The translations under genes and the position numbers were made by a program. From positions 1 to 64,000 of the forward strand of contig CANFLX010000011.1 of NCBI GenBank assembly GCA_947447985.1: DNA of 64,000 nt, in the 5' to 3' direction. The notes under the pieces were generated by a model, which saw only the letters and a program-made list of their open reading frames with translations, was not told where the DNA came from and ran no database searches. This DNA is from Comamonadaceae bacterium. Lineage in GTDB: Bacteria; Pseudomonadota; Gammaproteobacteria; Burkholderiales; Burkholderiaceae_C. Of the stretch, positions 55,723-63,814 are shown piece by piece (positions within the stretch are counted from its first letter, which is position 1; the number at the start of each line of letters is the position of its first letter).

Positions 55723-55853
55723 GAATACAGGAAAGTGTCGCTAAGGGGCAGGAGCGGTTTGGGGCGCAATGGGGTGTGCAAAGTTTGTGGGTTATAGCAC
55801 GCAGGCAGAAGCCGGACGGCGCAAAGGCATCGGGGCGCGGCTACAGTTAGGCC

Positions 55854-56939
55854 ATGCCACGTCCCATTCAAGCCACCATCCATAGCCAGGCCCTGCGCCA
55901 TAACCTGCAAGCTGCGCGCAACCGTGTACCCGATGCCCGCGCCTGGGCTGTCGTCAAGGCCAATGCCTACGGCCATGGCATTGAGCGTGCATTTGACGGA
56001 CTGCGCGGTGCGGACGGTTTTGCGCTTTTGGATCTGGACGAAGCCCAGCGCCTGCGCGCTTTGGGGTGGCGTGGCCCCATCTTGCTGCTCGAAGGTGTAT
56101 TCGAGCTGCGCGACCTTGAAATCTGCTCGCGCCTGGATTTGTGGCATGCGGTGCACAAAGAGGCGCAAATTGACATGCTGGCAGCCCACAAAACCAATGT
56201 GCCGCAACGCGTTTTCTTGAAAATGAACAGCGGCATGAACCGGCTGGGCTTTCGCCCCGACCATTTCCGTGCGGCCTGGACACGCCTCAACGCCCTGCCG
56301 CAGGTGGATGAAATTTCGCTGATGACGCATTTCAGCGATGCCGACGGCGCTGTAGGTGTGGCGGCGCAAGTCGCGGCTTTTGAGGCCGCCTGCGCCGATT
56401 TGCCGGGCGAGCGCTGCATCAGCAACAGTGCTGCCACGCTGCGCCATCCGCACTGCGCCAATGACTGGGTGCGCATTGGCATTGCGCTGTACGGCAGCGC
56501 GCCGGACCATCCCGAACATCCAGCGTCTCACTGGGGACTGCAGCCCACCATGAGCCTGCGCGCCCAGGTGATTGCAGTGCAAGATTTGCTACCAGGGGAC
56601 ACGGTGGGCTACGGATCAAGCTTTGTGGCGCACAAACCCATGCGCATTGGCGTGGTGGCCTGCGGCTATGCCGATGGCTACCCCCGTACCTGCCCGACCG
56701 GCACGCCCGTGCTGGTGGACGGCGCGCGAAGCCATACGGTGGGGCGGGTGAGCATGGACATGCTGGCGGTGGACCTGACGGGTCTGCCCCATGCCAGCCT
56801 GGGCAGTGAAGTCACGCTGTGGGGCGCAGCATCCAGCGGTGAGGTGCTGTGCATCGACGAAGTGGCAGCCCACGCCCAGACTCTGGGCTACGAACTGATG
56901 TGCGCGCTGGCCCAGCGCGTGCCCGTGGTGGCGGATTAG
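55854..56939 (+). CDS. alr: Alanine racemase
   Basis: A 361-residue PLP enzyme that makes D-alanine for peptidoglycan. The PLP lysine lies in [10 protein letters not shown] (about residue 35) and the catalytic Tyr is in [26 protein letters not shown]. The segment [14 protein letters not shown] is also conserved. It is divergent from lplT, a common arrangement in Burkholderiales. Confidence 0.95.
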   Translation: MPRPIQATIHSQALRHNLQAARNRVPDARAWAVVKANAYGHGIERAFDGLRGADGFALLDLDEAQRLRALGWRGPILLLEGVFELRDLEICSRLDLWHAVHKEAQIDMLAAHKTNVPQRVFLKMNSGMNRLGFRPDHFRAAWTRLNALPQVDEISLMTHFSDADGAVGVAAQVAAFEAACADLPGERCISNSAATLRHPHCANDWVRIGIALYGSAPDHPEHPASHWGLQPTMSLRAQVIAVQDLLPGDTVGYGSSFVAHKPMRIGVVACGYADGYPRTCPTGTPVLVDGARSHTVGRVSMDMLAVDLTGLPHASLGSEVTLWGAASSGEVLCIDEVAAHAQTLGYELMCALAQRVPVVAD

Positions 56940-56948
56940 TTTGGCGAC

Positions 56949-59069
56949 TTAAAAAGGCGCGGTCACTGACATGCCAAGCATCCAGTTCCTGGGCAAGCCC
57001 GGTTCAATGTACTGCGCGCTGTTGACGATGACTGAGCCCACATAGCGCTCATCGCTTGCATTGTTCAAACGCAGGTAGGCCGACACCGCGGCTTTTTCGA
57101 CCGCCCAGCGCTGGCTGGCGCTCAGATTGAACACGGTGTGGCCATCGACCGAGGCGGTATTGGTGTCATTGGCAAAAATACGACCGGACTGCACCATCTC
57201 AATCGCCAGACGGGTGCCGGGTGCAGGGGCCTTGGCGCCATGGGTCAGGGGTGCGCTGGTCCATGCCAATTCAGAAAACACCGAGGTCTCGGGGATACCC
57301 GGAATTTTGTTGCCAGCCTGAACCGTGGTGGTACCTGTCACGGTTGCCGAGGTAAATGTTTGGGAATACTTGGCATCGATCAAGTTTGCCGACAACGAAG
57401 CCGACACATGGGGCGTTAGCAGCGTACTTGCGCCCAGCTCGATACCTACGCGTGATGTACCCGGCGCACTTTTGTAGGAGGTCTTGCCTCCCGCAGCAGC
57501 ATCCACGACGATCTCGTCGGTGGCGTCGATCTGGAACAAAGCGAGGTCGATCCGCGACGCACGATCAGGAACCCATTTCGTTCCCACCTCGTAGTGCTGG
57601 CTGGTGGAAGCTTTCAAGCTGCGGTTGAAGACGCCGACCGGGGCACCCGCACTTGTTTTGTAAGCCACTTCTGCCAGCGTCGGCGTCTCAAAGCCCTGGC
57701 CGTAATTGGCGTATAGATTCAAATGGTCAGTCGCAAAGTAGGTCATTCCCAACACGGGGCTGATCGCACTGTAGCTCACGTCACCGGAGGCTGCGCCATT
57801 GTTTTGGAAGTCGATGCTGGCAAAACGGACATTGCTGGAACGCAGGCCACTGACGACTGCGACGGACTCCGACACCTGGGCGATCGCCTGGGCAAAAAGG
57901 TCGCTGTTTTCAGCCTGGTTTTCTTCGTTGCGGGTGGTCCCATTTATTTGCCCAACCCTAGCGGGCCCTGCTTTGCGCAACTCGCGCGAGCGGTCAAACT
58001 CATAGCCTGCCACCCACTCCACAGGCGTGTCAGCGACCTGCAGCTTCTCGTTGTACTGCAGGCCCACTCCGTAATAGGCCCGGTTCAAACCCGTCCACGC
58101 GCCATCGATACTGGGGCCCGTCGTCCCCACCTGGAACTGCAAGTTATCCCGTGTGCCGTAATACATGCGGCTGGTCACGGAACGGTCCTTGTCGATGCTG
58201 TAGACCGCATTGCCACCCAGCTGGTTTTGCAAAATAGTTTTACGCACGCCGAACTCGGCGGCCGTCTTGGTGCCCTGCGAGTTGCGCCCCTGTTGTTGCG
58301 GGTTAGCCGCCCAAAACGCTGGGGTCAAACCCAAGGGGTCCTGCGCCAGCGGCATATCAAACTGGTTGAACACCAGGTTGACGCGTGTCTGGTCGTTGGG
58401 CTTGAAGTCCATCTTGCCGTTGAACTGGTTGCGCTCGGTACGGCTGTTGTCACGGTAGCCATCGATGCTGAAAGTGCTGTAGTCGGCCACGAGGCCGTAG
58501 TCACCCACGGTATCCGAGAACTGGTAGTCGGCGCGGTGCAAACCGTAGTCACCGACAAAGTACTGGTAGTCCACCTGAGGCACTTTGGATGCCGGCTTGG
58601 TGAATGCCTGGATGACTCCGCCTGAAGCATTGCCGTAGAGCTGCGCCAAGGGTCCGCGCAAGACCTCGATATGGTCCATGGAGGTCAGGCTCACGGACGA
58701 TCCTTGCCCCTGCCCATCCGGCGTAGACGCGGGAATACCGTCAATCAGCAGGCGAATGCCACGGATGCCAAACGGTGAGCGTGCGCCAAAGCCCCGGATC
58801 GACACCTGCAGGTCTTGTGCGTAGTTGCTACGGTCCAGAATGGTCAAACCCGGCACACGGACCAGCGACTCCGACAAGTTGACCTGCGGACCACCGTTTT
58901 GAATGGCGTCGCGGTCCACCAACTGAATGGCCGCTGGCGCGTCAAAGCTGCGAGCCTGGGCGCGCGAGGCGGTGACCACCACGTCGTCAAGGGTTTGGGC
59001 ATTGGCACTGGCCAACACCACCATCATCACCGCTTGTGCAACCAAGGTACGCTGAGAAAATGAGATCAT
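56949..59069 (-). CDS. pqqU: TonB-dependent receptor, PqqU/YncD-like
   Basis: A 706-residue outer-membrane receptor with a signal peptide (cut after ANA), TonB-box-like DDVVVTAS, plug domain and beta-barrel ending in Phe. Several stretches closely resemble E. coli YncD (now PqqU, the PQQ receptor) as I remember it: NYAQDLQVSIRGFGARS, GIRGIRLLIDGIPA, YGQGFETPT, DATDEIVVDAAAGGKTSYK and RYVGSVIVN. The two are also nearly the same length. A small cytochrome c and a PQQ-dependent dehydrogenase lie just upstream on the same strand. PQQ import is therefore the favoured function. ATG 59069 opens the signal peptide; the upstream extension is not signal-like. Confidence 0.82.
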   Translation of the reverse strand: MISFSQRTLVAQAVMMVVLASANAQTLDDVVVTASRAQARSFDAPAAIQLVDRDAIQNGGPQVNLSESLVRVPGLTILDRSNYAQDLQVSIRGFGARSPFGIRGIRLLIDGIPASTPDGQGQGSSVSLTSMDHIEVLRGPLAQLYGNASGGVIQAFTKPASKVPQVDYQYFVGDYGLHRADYQFSDTVGDYGLVADYSTFSIDGYRDNSRTERNQFNGKMDFKPNDQTRVNLVFNQFDMPLAQDPLGLTPAFWAANPQQQGRNSQGTKTAAEFGVRKTILQNQLGGNAVYSIDKDRSVTSRMYYGTRDNLQFQVGTTGPSIDGAWTGLNRAYYGVGLQYNEKLQVADTPVEWVAGYEFDRSRELRKAGPARVGQINGTTRNEENQAENSDLFAQAIAQVSESVAVVSGLRSSNVRFASIDFQNNGAASGDVSYSAISPVLGMTYFATDHLNLYANYGQGFETPTLAEVAYKTSAGAPVGVFNRSLKASTSQHYEVGTKWVPDRASRIDLALFQIDATDEIVVDAAAGGKTSYKSAPGTSRVGIELGASTLLTPHVSASLSANLIDAKYSQTFTSATVTGTTTVQAGNKIPGIPETSVFSELAWTSAPLTHGAKAPAPGTRLAIEMVQSGRIFANDTNTASVDGHTVFNLSASQRWAVEKAAVSAYLRLNNASDERYVGSVIVNSAQYIEPGLPRNWMLGMSVTAPF

Positions 59070-59263
59070 GAAAAAGTCCAAAATGGAGACCAATGCGAGT
59101 CTGACAACAACGCATACTGCCGTGAGAGTCAAACTACAAATTTAACGTAGTAACTTGGAATTTCCTTTTATTCACCAAGGAAACTTTTTCAAATTCCTCG
59201 CAAAAACCATTCAGGGAATATGAGGGCGACCTGACCATTGCGCCCCGTGTGGCACACAGGGAC

Positions 59264-59293
59264 GCTTTGGCAGCGATCAAACCCTGCCAAAGC
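59264..59293. repeat. Perfect 10-bp inverted repeat between cytochrome c gene and pqqU
   Basis: GCTTTGGCAG (59264-59273) and CTGCCAAAGC (59284-59293) with a 10-base loop. There is no T-run on either strand, so it is either a rho-independent-like hairpin without tail, an mRNA stability element, or an operator. The rest of the 284-base gap shows smaller dyads (TTTCCTT/AAGGAAA; ACTAC/GTAGT) near the pqqU start. Confidence 0.5.
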
Positions 59294-59353
59294 AACAACC
59301 TTGGTCATGCAAGCCCCTTGGAAAGCATGAACGCAATGAATGGCGGGCGCGGT

Positions 59354-59668
59354 CTAATGTGTTTCGACCGTGACTTTCACCGCGCTGAACCATGCCGAAA
59401 GATTAGCGATATCAGCATCTGACAAGGGCTTGGCGATCATATTCATGACTTCGTTCTGCCGTTTACCGCTGCGGTAATTGCGCAATTGCTCGCTCAGATA
59501 AATGGCCTGCTGACCCGCAAGATTGGGAGCATTGGGCAGTGTGGCGATGCCCAGGGCGCCATGGCACAGCGCACATGCCGCATCCGCTTTGGCGCGGCCA
59601 TCGGCCACATCGTTGGCAAAGGCATTGAACATGACGCCAAGAAGCGCGGAAATTAGTAACTTTTTCAT
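59354..59668 (-). CDS. Small c-type cytochrome
   Basis: A 104-residue periplasmic cytochrome c. The signal peptide (MKKLLISALLGVMFNAFA) is followed by one haem site CALCH and a distal Met in EVMNMIAKPLSD. The domain resembles cytochrome c553/c4-type halves (LAGQQAIYLSEQLRNYRSGKR). ATG 59668 gives the signal peptide. It lies just downstream of the PQQ dehydrogenase, so it is the likely electron acceptor. Confidence 0.88.
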   Translation of the reverse strand: MKKLLISALLGVMFNAFANDVADGRAKADAACALCHGALGIATLPNAPNLAGQQAIYLSEQLRNYRSGKRQNEVMNMIAKPLSDADIANLSAWFSAVKVTVETH

Positions 59669-59682
59669 ATTGCACTCGTAAT

Positions 59683-59738
59683 AAAAAGGGCCCCCTAAAG
59701 GGCCCAGTTCTTCTGAGCACGGACCCGAGGGTCCGTGC
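59683..59738 (-). terminator. Tandem hairpins with T-run between PQQ dehydrogenase and cytochrome genes
   Basis: Minus strand, first a 10-base-pair stem GCACGGACCC/GGGTCCGTGC (59717-59738), then GGGCCC/GGGCCC with a six-base loop (59688-59705), followed by TTTTTATT. Intrinsic terminator or attenuator after the dehydrogenase gene, just ahead of the cytochrome gene. Confidence 0.75.
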
Positions 59739-59750
59739 ATCAACCCAGGA

Positions 59751-61028
59751 TTACATGCCGGTGTAGCTGATGCGATAGATCGCGCCAGCGTAGTCGTCAG
59801 ACACCAAGATCGAACCATCAGGCAGGTTGGCCACGTCTACAGGGCGAGCCAAGGCACGTCCGGTTTTCTTGTCCAAGAAGCCGTCAGCAAACACTTCGGC
59901 AGGTCCTGCATTGCCGTCAGCTTTGATTGGCACAAAGTTGATCAGGTAGCCGCTGGGCACGGTGCGGTTCCAGGAACCGTGGGATGCCACAAACAGACCA
60001 TTTTGGTACTTGGCGGGGAATGCCTTGCCGGTGTAGTGCGCCACGCCGAGCTGAGCCTGGTGGGCAGGGAACTCCACTTGCGGGAAGATGTGGCCTGCGG
60101 GCTCTTTCATGTCCTTCAGGTCTTCAGCCGCTGGAGAGCCTGCGACCTTGAAGTGGCCGTTGTAGTAGGGGAAGCCGAAGTGCTCGCCCGCCTTGGTCAG
60201 CTTGTTCAGCTCGCCTGGAGGAATGTCGTCACCCAAACCGTCAACTTGGTTGTCTGTGGTCCAGATGTCACCCTTTGGTCCAATGGTCAAACCTGCGGGA
60301 TTGCGCATGCCTTTGGAGTACACAGTGCGTCCGCTTCCGTCCAGGCCGTTAAAGCGCAGAACGCCACCAATGCCCAAGCTCTCGAACAGCGCCACTTTGT
60401 CTGCGGGCTGAACGTTGTAAGGCTGGCCCATGGTCACATAAATTTTGCCGTCTTTGTCGACCTTGCAAACGCGACCAGTGTGGTTGAACGACTGCTCTTC
60501 CACGGGGATCAACTTGCCTTCAGGAACAATCACGCCCACAGCAACGTCCGGACCTTCGTAGAAGTACTCAGCGGCGGGGAAATGCAAGATGCGGTTCGAT
60601 TCAGCAACGACCAAGAAACCGTCATTGGTAAAGCAAACACCGTTGGGGTTGCTGAACTTGATGGAAGGAGCAAAAGCCTTCACTTCGGTCGCAGCGTCAC
60701 CGTTGTTGCGGTTGGTCACGGCCCAGACATTGGTCTTGCGGGTACCAACGAACAGCATGTTGGTCGAAGGTGCAACGGCCATGTAGCGCGCATCGGGAAC
60801 GACGGCGTACAGGTCGATTTTGAAACCATCAGGCAATTTGATTTTCTTCAAATTGGCGCGGATAGCGTCAGCATTCTTGCCTTCTTGAGGTACGGTAGGG
60901 ATGACCATATTGGTCGCGGTATTGCCCATGCGCTGGAGGGTGGACAGATTAGCATCCTGCGCGTTGGCTACTGTGGCGCACAGTGCGGCGGCCGCAATGG
61001 CGAGAGATGTCAGTTTGATGAGTTTCAC
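59751..61028 (-). CDS. PQQ-dependent sugar dehydrogenase (sorbosone/soluble glucose dehydrogenase type)
   Basis: A 425-residue periplasmic beta-propeller dehydrogenase with signal peptide (cut after ANA, about residue 23). The motifs GMRNPAGLTIGPKGDIW, WTTDNQVDGLGDD, VASHGSWNR and ARPVDVANLPDGSILVSDDYAGAIYRISY match the soluble PQQ glucose/sorbosone dehydrogenase family. It would oxidise an aldose or similar in the periplasm, delivering electrons to the cytochrome c encoded next. It starts at GTG 61028 with AAAGGAAAA upstream. No pqq biosynthesis genes are seen, but a probable PQQ receptor is. Confidence 0.88.
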   Translation of the reverse strand: MKLIKLTSLAIAAAALCATVANAQDANLSTLQRMGNTATNMVIPTVPQEGKNADAIRANLKKIKLPDGFKIDLYAVVPDARYMAVAPSTNMLFVGTRKTNVWAVTNRNNGDAATEVKAFAPSIKFSNPNGVCFTNDGFLVVAESNRILHFPAAEYFYEGPDVAVGVIVPEGKLIPVEEQSFNHTGRVCKVDKDGKIYVTMGQPYNVQPADKVALFESLGIGGVLRFNGLDGSGRTVYSKGMRNPAGLTIGPKGDIWTTDNQVDGLGDDIPPGELNKLTKAGEHFGFPYYNGHFKVAGSPAAEDLKDMKEPAGHIFPQVEFPAHQAQLGVAHYTGKAFPAKYQNGLFVASHGSWNRTVPSGYLINFVPIKADGNAGPAEVFADGFLDKKTGRALARPVDVANLPDGSILVSDDYAGAIYRISYTGM

Positions 61029-61225
61029 GATTTTCCTTTGGAATGGTTCATGGCAGTAACAAAAAAGCCCTCAACAAACTCGGGAGGATGGCTGAGGCCC
61101 GAACAAAATGTAGTCAGCTACGCCGCCCCATCAAATAGGGTTAACCCGAAAAATCCCGCTCTCATTTTTCAAGCGCCCATGGAAAAAAATTCATTCGCCG
61201 TCACCGAGCCGACATACTGCCCTAG

Positions 61226-61252
61226 ATACTATTTCTATTAATTGAATAGTAT
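61226..61252. promoter_or_regulatory. AT-rich dyad ATACTATT-N11-AATAGTAT upstream of the PQQ dehydrogenase
   Basis: A perfect eight-base inverted repeat lying between the Rrf2 gene stop and the PQQ dehydrogenase start. Its ATAC...GTAT ends and 27-base size recall Rrf2/IscR operators (type 1 sites, about 25 bases), so the adjacent regulator may bind here. Remaining sequence in this 252-base gap shows no other clear element. Confidence 0.5.
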
Positions 61253-61280
61253 TCAAAATGGTATTTTATTTGAATCATCA

Positions 61281-61814
61281 CTATGTCCTTGTCGGCACCC
61301 ACTGCCCCAGGGCAAACACCGAATTGGGCGCACTGGGAAGCTCGAAATTCGCGCGGGGCTTCTTCAAGATGCCTTTGTTCGCCACTTTGCGCTCCTGAAC
61401 CTGAAACCCCTTGGCGCGCTGTTCCTGGGCCAGGCTGCGCAGGCTGATGGTCTGCATATGCAGCATGAGCGACGAGTGCAATTGGTCCCACAGCGCCTGG
61501 GTCATATCGCTGGGGCCACCTGCGCCAGCGTCACTGTTTTCTGGCGCGCCTGGGCTGCTGTCCTCAATGGCGGAAACGATATCGGCCACCGAAATGGCGT
61601 CGCCCCGAAACCCCAGCGTGTAACCGCCACCCGGCCCGCGCGTGCTCTCTACCAGGCCGTGCTGGCGCAACTTGGCAAACACCTGCTCTAAATAAGACAG
61701 CGAAATGCCGTGGCGCAAAGCCAGCTCGCTCAGCGGCACTGGGTTGTGGCGCTCGCGCAGCGCCAGATCAATCATGGCGTTGATCGCAAAACGGCCTCGG
61801 GTACTCAGTCGCAT
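61281..61814 (-). CDS. Rrf2-family regulator, IscR-like but without cysteines
   Basis: A 177-residue winged-helix regulator. The N-terminal MRLSTRGRFAINAMIDLAL and recognition region RHGISLSYLEQVFAKLR strongly resemble IscR. The three cysteines that hold the [2Fe-2S] cluster in IscR are absent; the equivalent loop reads GAPENSDAGAGGPSDMTQ, and the whole protein contains no Cys. It is therefore unlikely to sense iron-sulfur status by a cluster. It sits directly upstream of the PQQ dehydrogenase on the same strand, divergent from nhaR. Confidence 0.9.
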   Translation of the reverse strand: MRLSTRGRFAINAMIDLALRERHNPVPLSELALRHGISLSYLEQVFAKLRQHGLVESTRGPGGGYTLGFRGDAISVADIVSAIEDSSPGAPENSDAGAGGPSDMTQALWDQLHSSLMLHMQTISLRSLAQEQRAKGFQVQERKVANKGILKKPRANFELPSAPNSVFALGQWVPTRT

Positions 61815-61856
61815 ACCAATCTCCTTAGGAAAAACGCACGTCAGGGTGCCGGTAAA

Positions 61857-61878
61857 TGGGCCCGATTTTGGGCCCGAT
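61857..61878. repeat. Tandem direct repeat TGGGCCCGAT in the Rrf2/nhaR gap
   Basis: Two identical 10-base units (61857-61866 and 61869-61878), 12 bases apart, about 45 bases upstream of the Rrf2 gene start. Each includes the palindrome GGGCCC. Possible operator for autoregulation. Confidence 0.4.
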
Positions 61879-61934
61879 GGGAGGCACTGTAAAAGCGTTT
61901 ACTCTTCGTGTAAATTCGTATTTTTTACAATTTC

Positions 61935-61953
61935 ACTTCGATTAATTCGAAGT
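61935..61953 (+). promoter_or_regulatory. LysR-type operator candidate upstream of nhaR
   Basis: ACTTCGATTAATTCGAAGT is a perfect seven-base inverted repeat with a five-base spacer and contains the LysR T-N11-A pattern. It ends 37 bases before the nhaR start. Likely NhaR autoregulation site. Confidence 0.55.
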
Positions 61954-61990
61954 ATTTGCAAATCATTGCTAAGGAAAGTGTCCAAACACC

Positions 61991-62884
61991 ATGAACTTCA
62001 AACATTTGCACTACTTTTGGGTCACAGCCAAAGCGGGAGGCGTGATGCGCGCGGGCGCGCAGTTGCACACCACACCGCAAACGCTGTCAGGCCAAATTCG
62101 GCTTCTGGAAGAAGACCTGGGCCACAAGCTGTTCCAAAAAAGTGGGCGCACCATGGAGTTGACCGAAACCGGGCGCGTCGCGCTGGGCTATGCCGACCAA
62201 ATTTTTAACCTTGGCAATGAGCTCGAAGCCGCGGTGCGAGAGGCCCATGACGGGCAGGCGGTGCAGGAGTTTCGTGTCGGCGTGGCCGACGCCGTGAACA
62301 AGTCGGTGGTCTACCGGTTGCTGGAGCCCGCGCTCGCCCTGCCGGTGCCCGTGCGCATGGTGGCCAGCGAAGGCAAGTTTGCCGATCTGCTGGCCCAGCT
62401 CGCCCTGAACCGGCTGGACCTGGTGATCGCGGACGAACCCATGTCCAAACGCCTCAATGTGCGCGCCTTCAACCACGCGCTGGGGGCCAGCAGCATGGCG
62501 TTTTTCGCAAGCCCTGCTCTGGCGGCTCAACTTCAGGGCGCCTTCCCCGGGTGCCTGAATGGATTTCCTCTGTTGATACCCGGCATCCAAGCCTCAGTGC
62601 GCCAGCAGCTCGAAGCGTGGCTCACGCGACACGGCATCACCCCGCGCATCGTGGGCGAGTTCGACGATGGCGCTCTGATGACCGCCTTTGGCCGCCAAGG
62701 CAAAGGCGTCTTCATGGTTCCCAGCGTCATGGAGGCGGAGACGGTGGCCCAATTCGGCGTGCAGTGCGTGGGCCGCAGCGAAGAACTGGTGGATGAATTT
62801 TTTGCCGTGTCGGTCGAGCGGCGCATCACCCACCCCTGCGTGGTGGCCATTACCGACGCGGCACGGGGTCAGTTGTTCGGCTGA
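61991..62884 (+). CDS. nhaR: LysR-family transcriptional activator NhaR
   Basis: A 297-residue LysR-type regulator. The N-terminal MNFKHLHYFWVTAKAGGVMRA with its helix-turn-helix and the LTETGRVALGYADQIFNLG linker are characteristic of NhaR, which activates Na+/H+ antiporter and stress genes. No nhaA is adjacent, as is common in betaproteobacteria. It overlaps the 3' end of the convergent EamA gene by 16 bases. Confidence 0.9.
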   Translation: MNFKHLHYFWVTAKAGGVMRAGAQLHTTPQTLSGQIRLLEEDLGHKLFQKSGRTMELTETGRVALGYADQIFNLGNELEAAVREAHDGQAVQEFRVGVADAVNKSVVYRLLEPALALPVPVRMVASEGKFADLLAQLALNRLDLVIADEPMSKRLNVRAFNHALGASSMAFFASPALAAQLQGAFPGCLNGFPLLIPGIQASVRQQLEAWLTRHGITPRIVGEFDDGALMTAFGRQGKGVFMVPSVMEAETVAQFGVQCVGRSEELVDEFFAVSVERRITHPCVVAITDAARGQLFG

Positions 62885-63792
62885 TTGCCGGTGGTGCCGG
62901 ACCGGCCCCGCCACACAGGGCGCAGCGGCACGATGCCCTGCGCAACAAGCACTCCCAAGCCCACCACAGCGGCCGCCAGTGCTTGCGTCCACTGCCAGGC
63001 ACCGCCCATCGCGAACAAGATCAGCATCACGTAAAACGGCGTTGCATTGATGTGCAAGGACGACAGAGCGATCCCCAAGCTGCCGATCGACATGATCCAC
63101 AGCACCTGACTGATGGCCAGGCCCCCGATGGCAAATACCGCCAGCGCGCCCAGCTCTTTGGCTCCCAGCAACTCCCACTGGGGACCCGCCCCGCCCAGGA
63201 GTGCGTTCAAAACAGCGGCCAAACTGGTCGCCAGAGCGGCACCGGTGAGCGTGACGGTGGTTCGGCCCAAGGGGGTCAGGGTGGGAAAAGCACTGACCGT
63301 CAAGCGCGAACCCAGGGTGTAGAGCACTATGGAGCCCAGACACAGCAGTGCCCCCAGGCCCAAGCCAAGACCATCGCCACCCCCCTGCAAAACCATCAGG
63401 CCGCCAGCCAGGCTGAGCACGACACCGAGCACCAAGGCCAGGCTTATCTTTCGCCCGTCCAGCACCACTTCAATCGCAATGCCCACCACCGGCATGGCCG
63501 CGGAGATGATCGCCACCGTCACCATATTGGTTTTGCCCTGCCCCAGCACCAGCAGAAAAGCCCCCAGCCCCAGCCCGGCGCCTCCCACCACAATGCCCTT
63601 ACCCCAGTGCGCAGAACGAAGCGCGTCGCTGCCTTCCGTCAAGCACCACAGAGGCAGCAAAAACAGGGCCGCCATCACCATGCGTGCTGCGGTCAAGGGC
63701 AGTGCGGGAACCGGTCCAATGAGAAGGTCGGCAGCCGGCAGGCCCACCGCCCAAATCAACATGGACAGCATACACAAGACATTGGCCCGCAC
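62869..63792 (-). CDS. EamA/DMT-family transporter
   Basis: A 307-residue protein with ten hydrophobic helices in two EamA repeats (about 5-140 and 150-290), typical of drug/metabolite exporters. The conserved start of the second repeat is LGALLCLGSIVLYTLGSRLTV. The frame extends to a TTG at 63846, but GTG 63792 gives the usual short N-terminus (MRANVLCMLSMLIWAVG). It begins 22 bases after the stop of the cupin gene on the same strand. Substrate unknown. Confidence 0.85.
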   Translation of the reverse strand: MRANVLCMLSMLIWAVGLPAADLLIGPVPALPLTAARMVMAALFLLPLWCLTEGSDALRSAHWGKGIVVGGAGLGLGAFLLVLGQGKTNMVTVAIISAAMPVVGIAIEVVLDGRKISLALVLGVVLSLAGGLMVLQGGGDGLGLGLGALLCLGSIVLYTLGSRLTVSAFPTLTPLGRTTVTLTGAALATSLAAVLNALLGGAGPQWELLGAKELGALAVFAIGGLAISQVLWIMSIGSLGIALSSLHINATPFYVMLILFAMGGAWQWTQALAAAVVGLGVLVAQGIVPLRPVWRGRSGTTGNQPNN

Positions 63793-63814
63793 CGGGCCTT
63801 GGCCGGCCTGCAAA

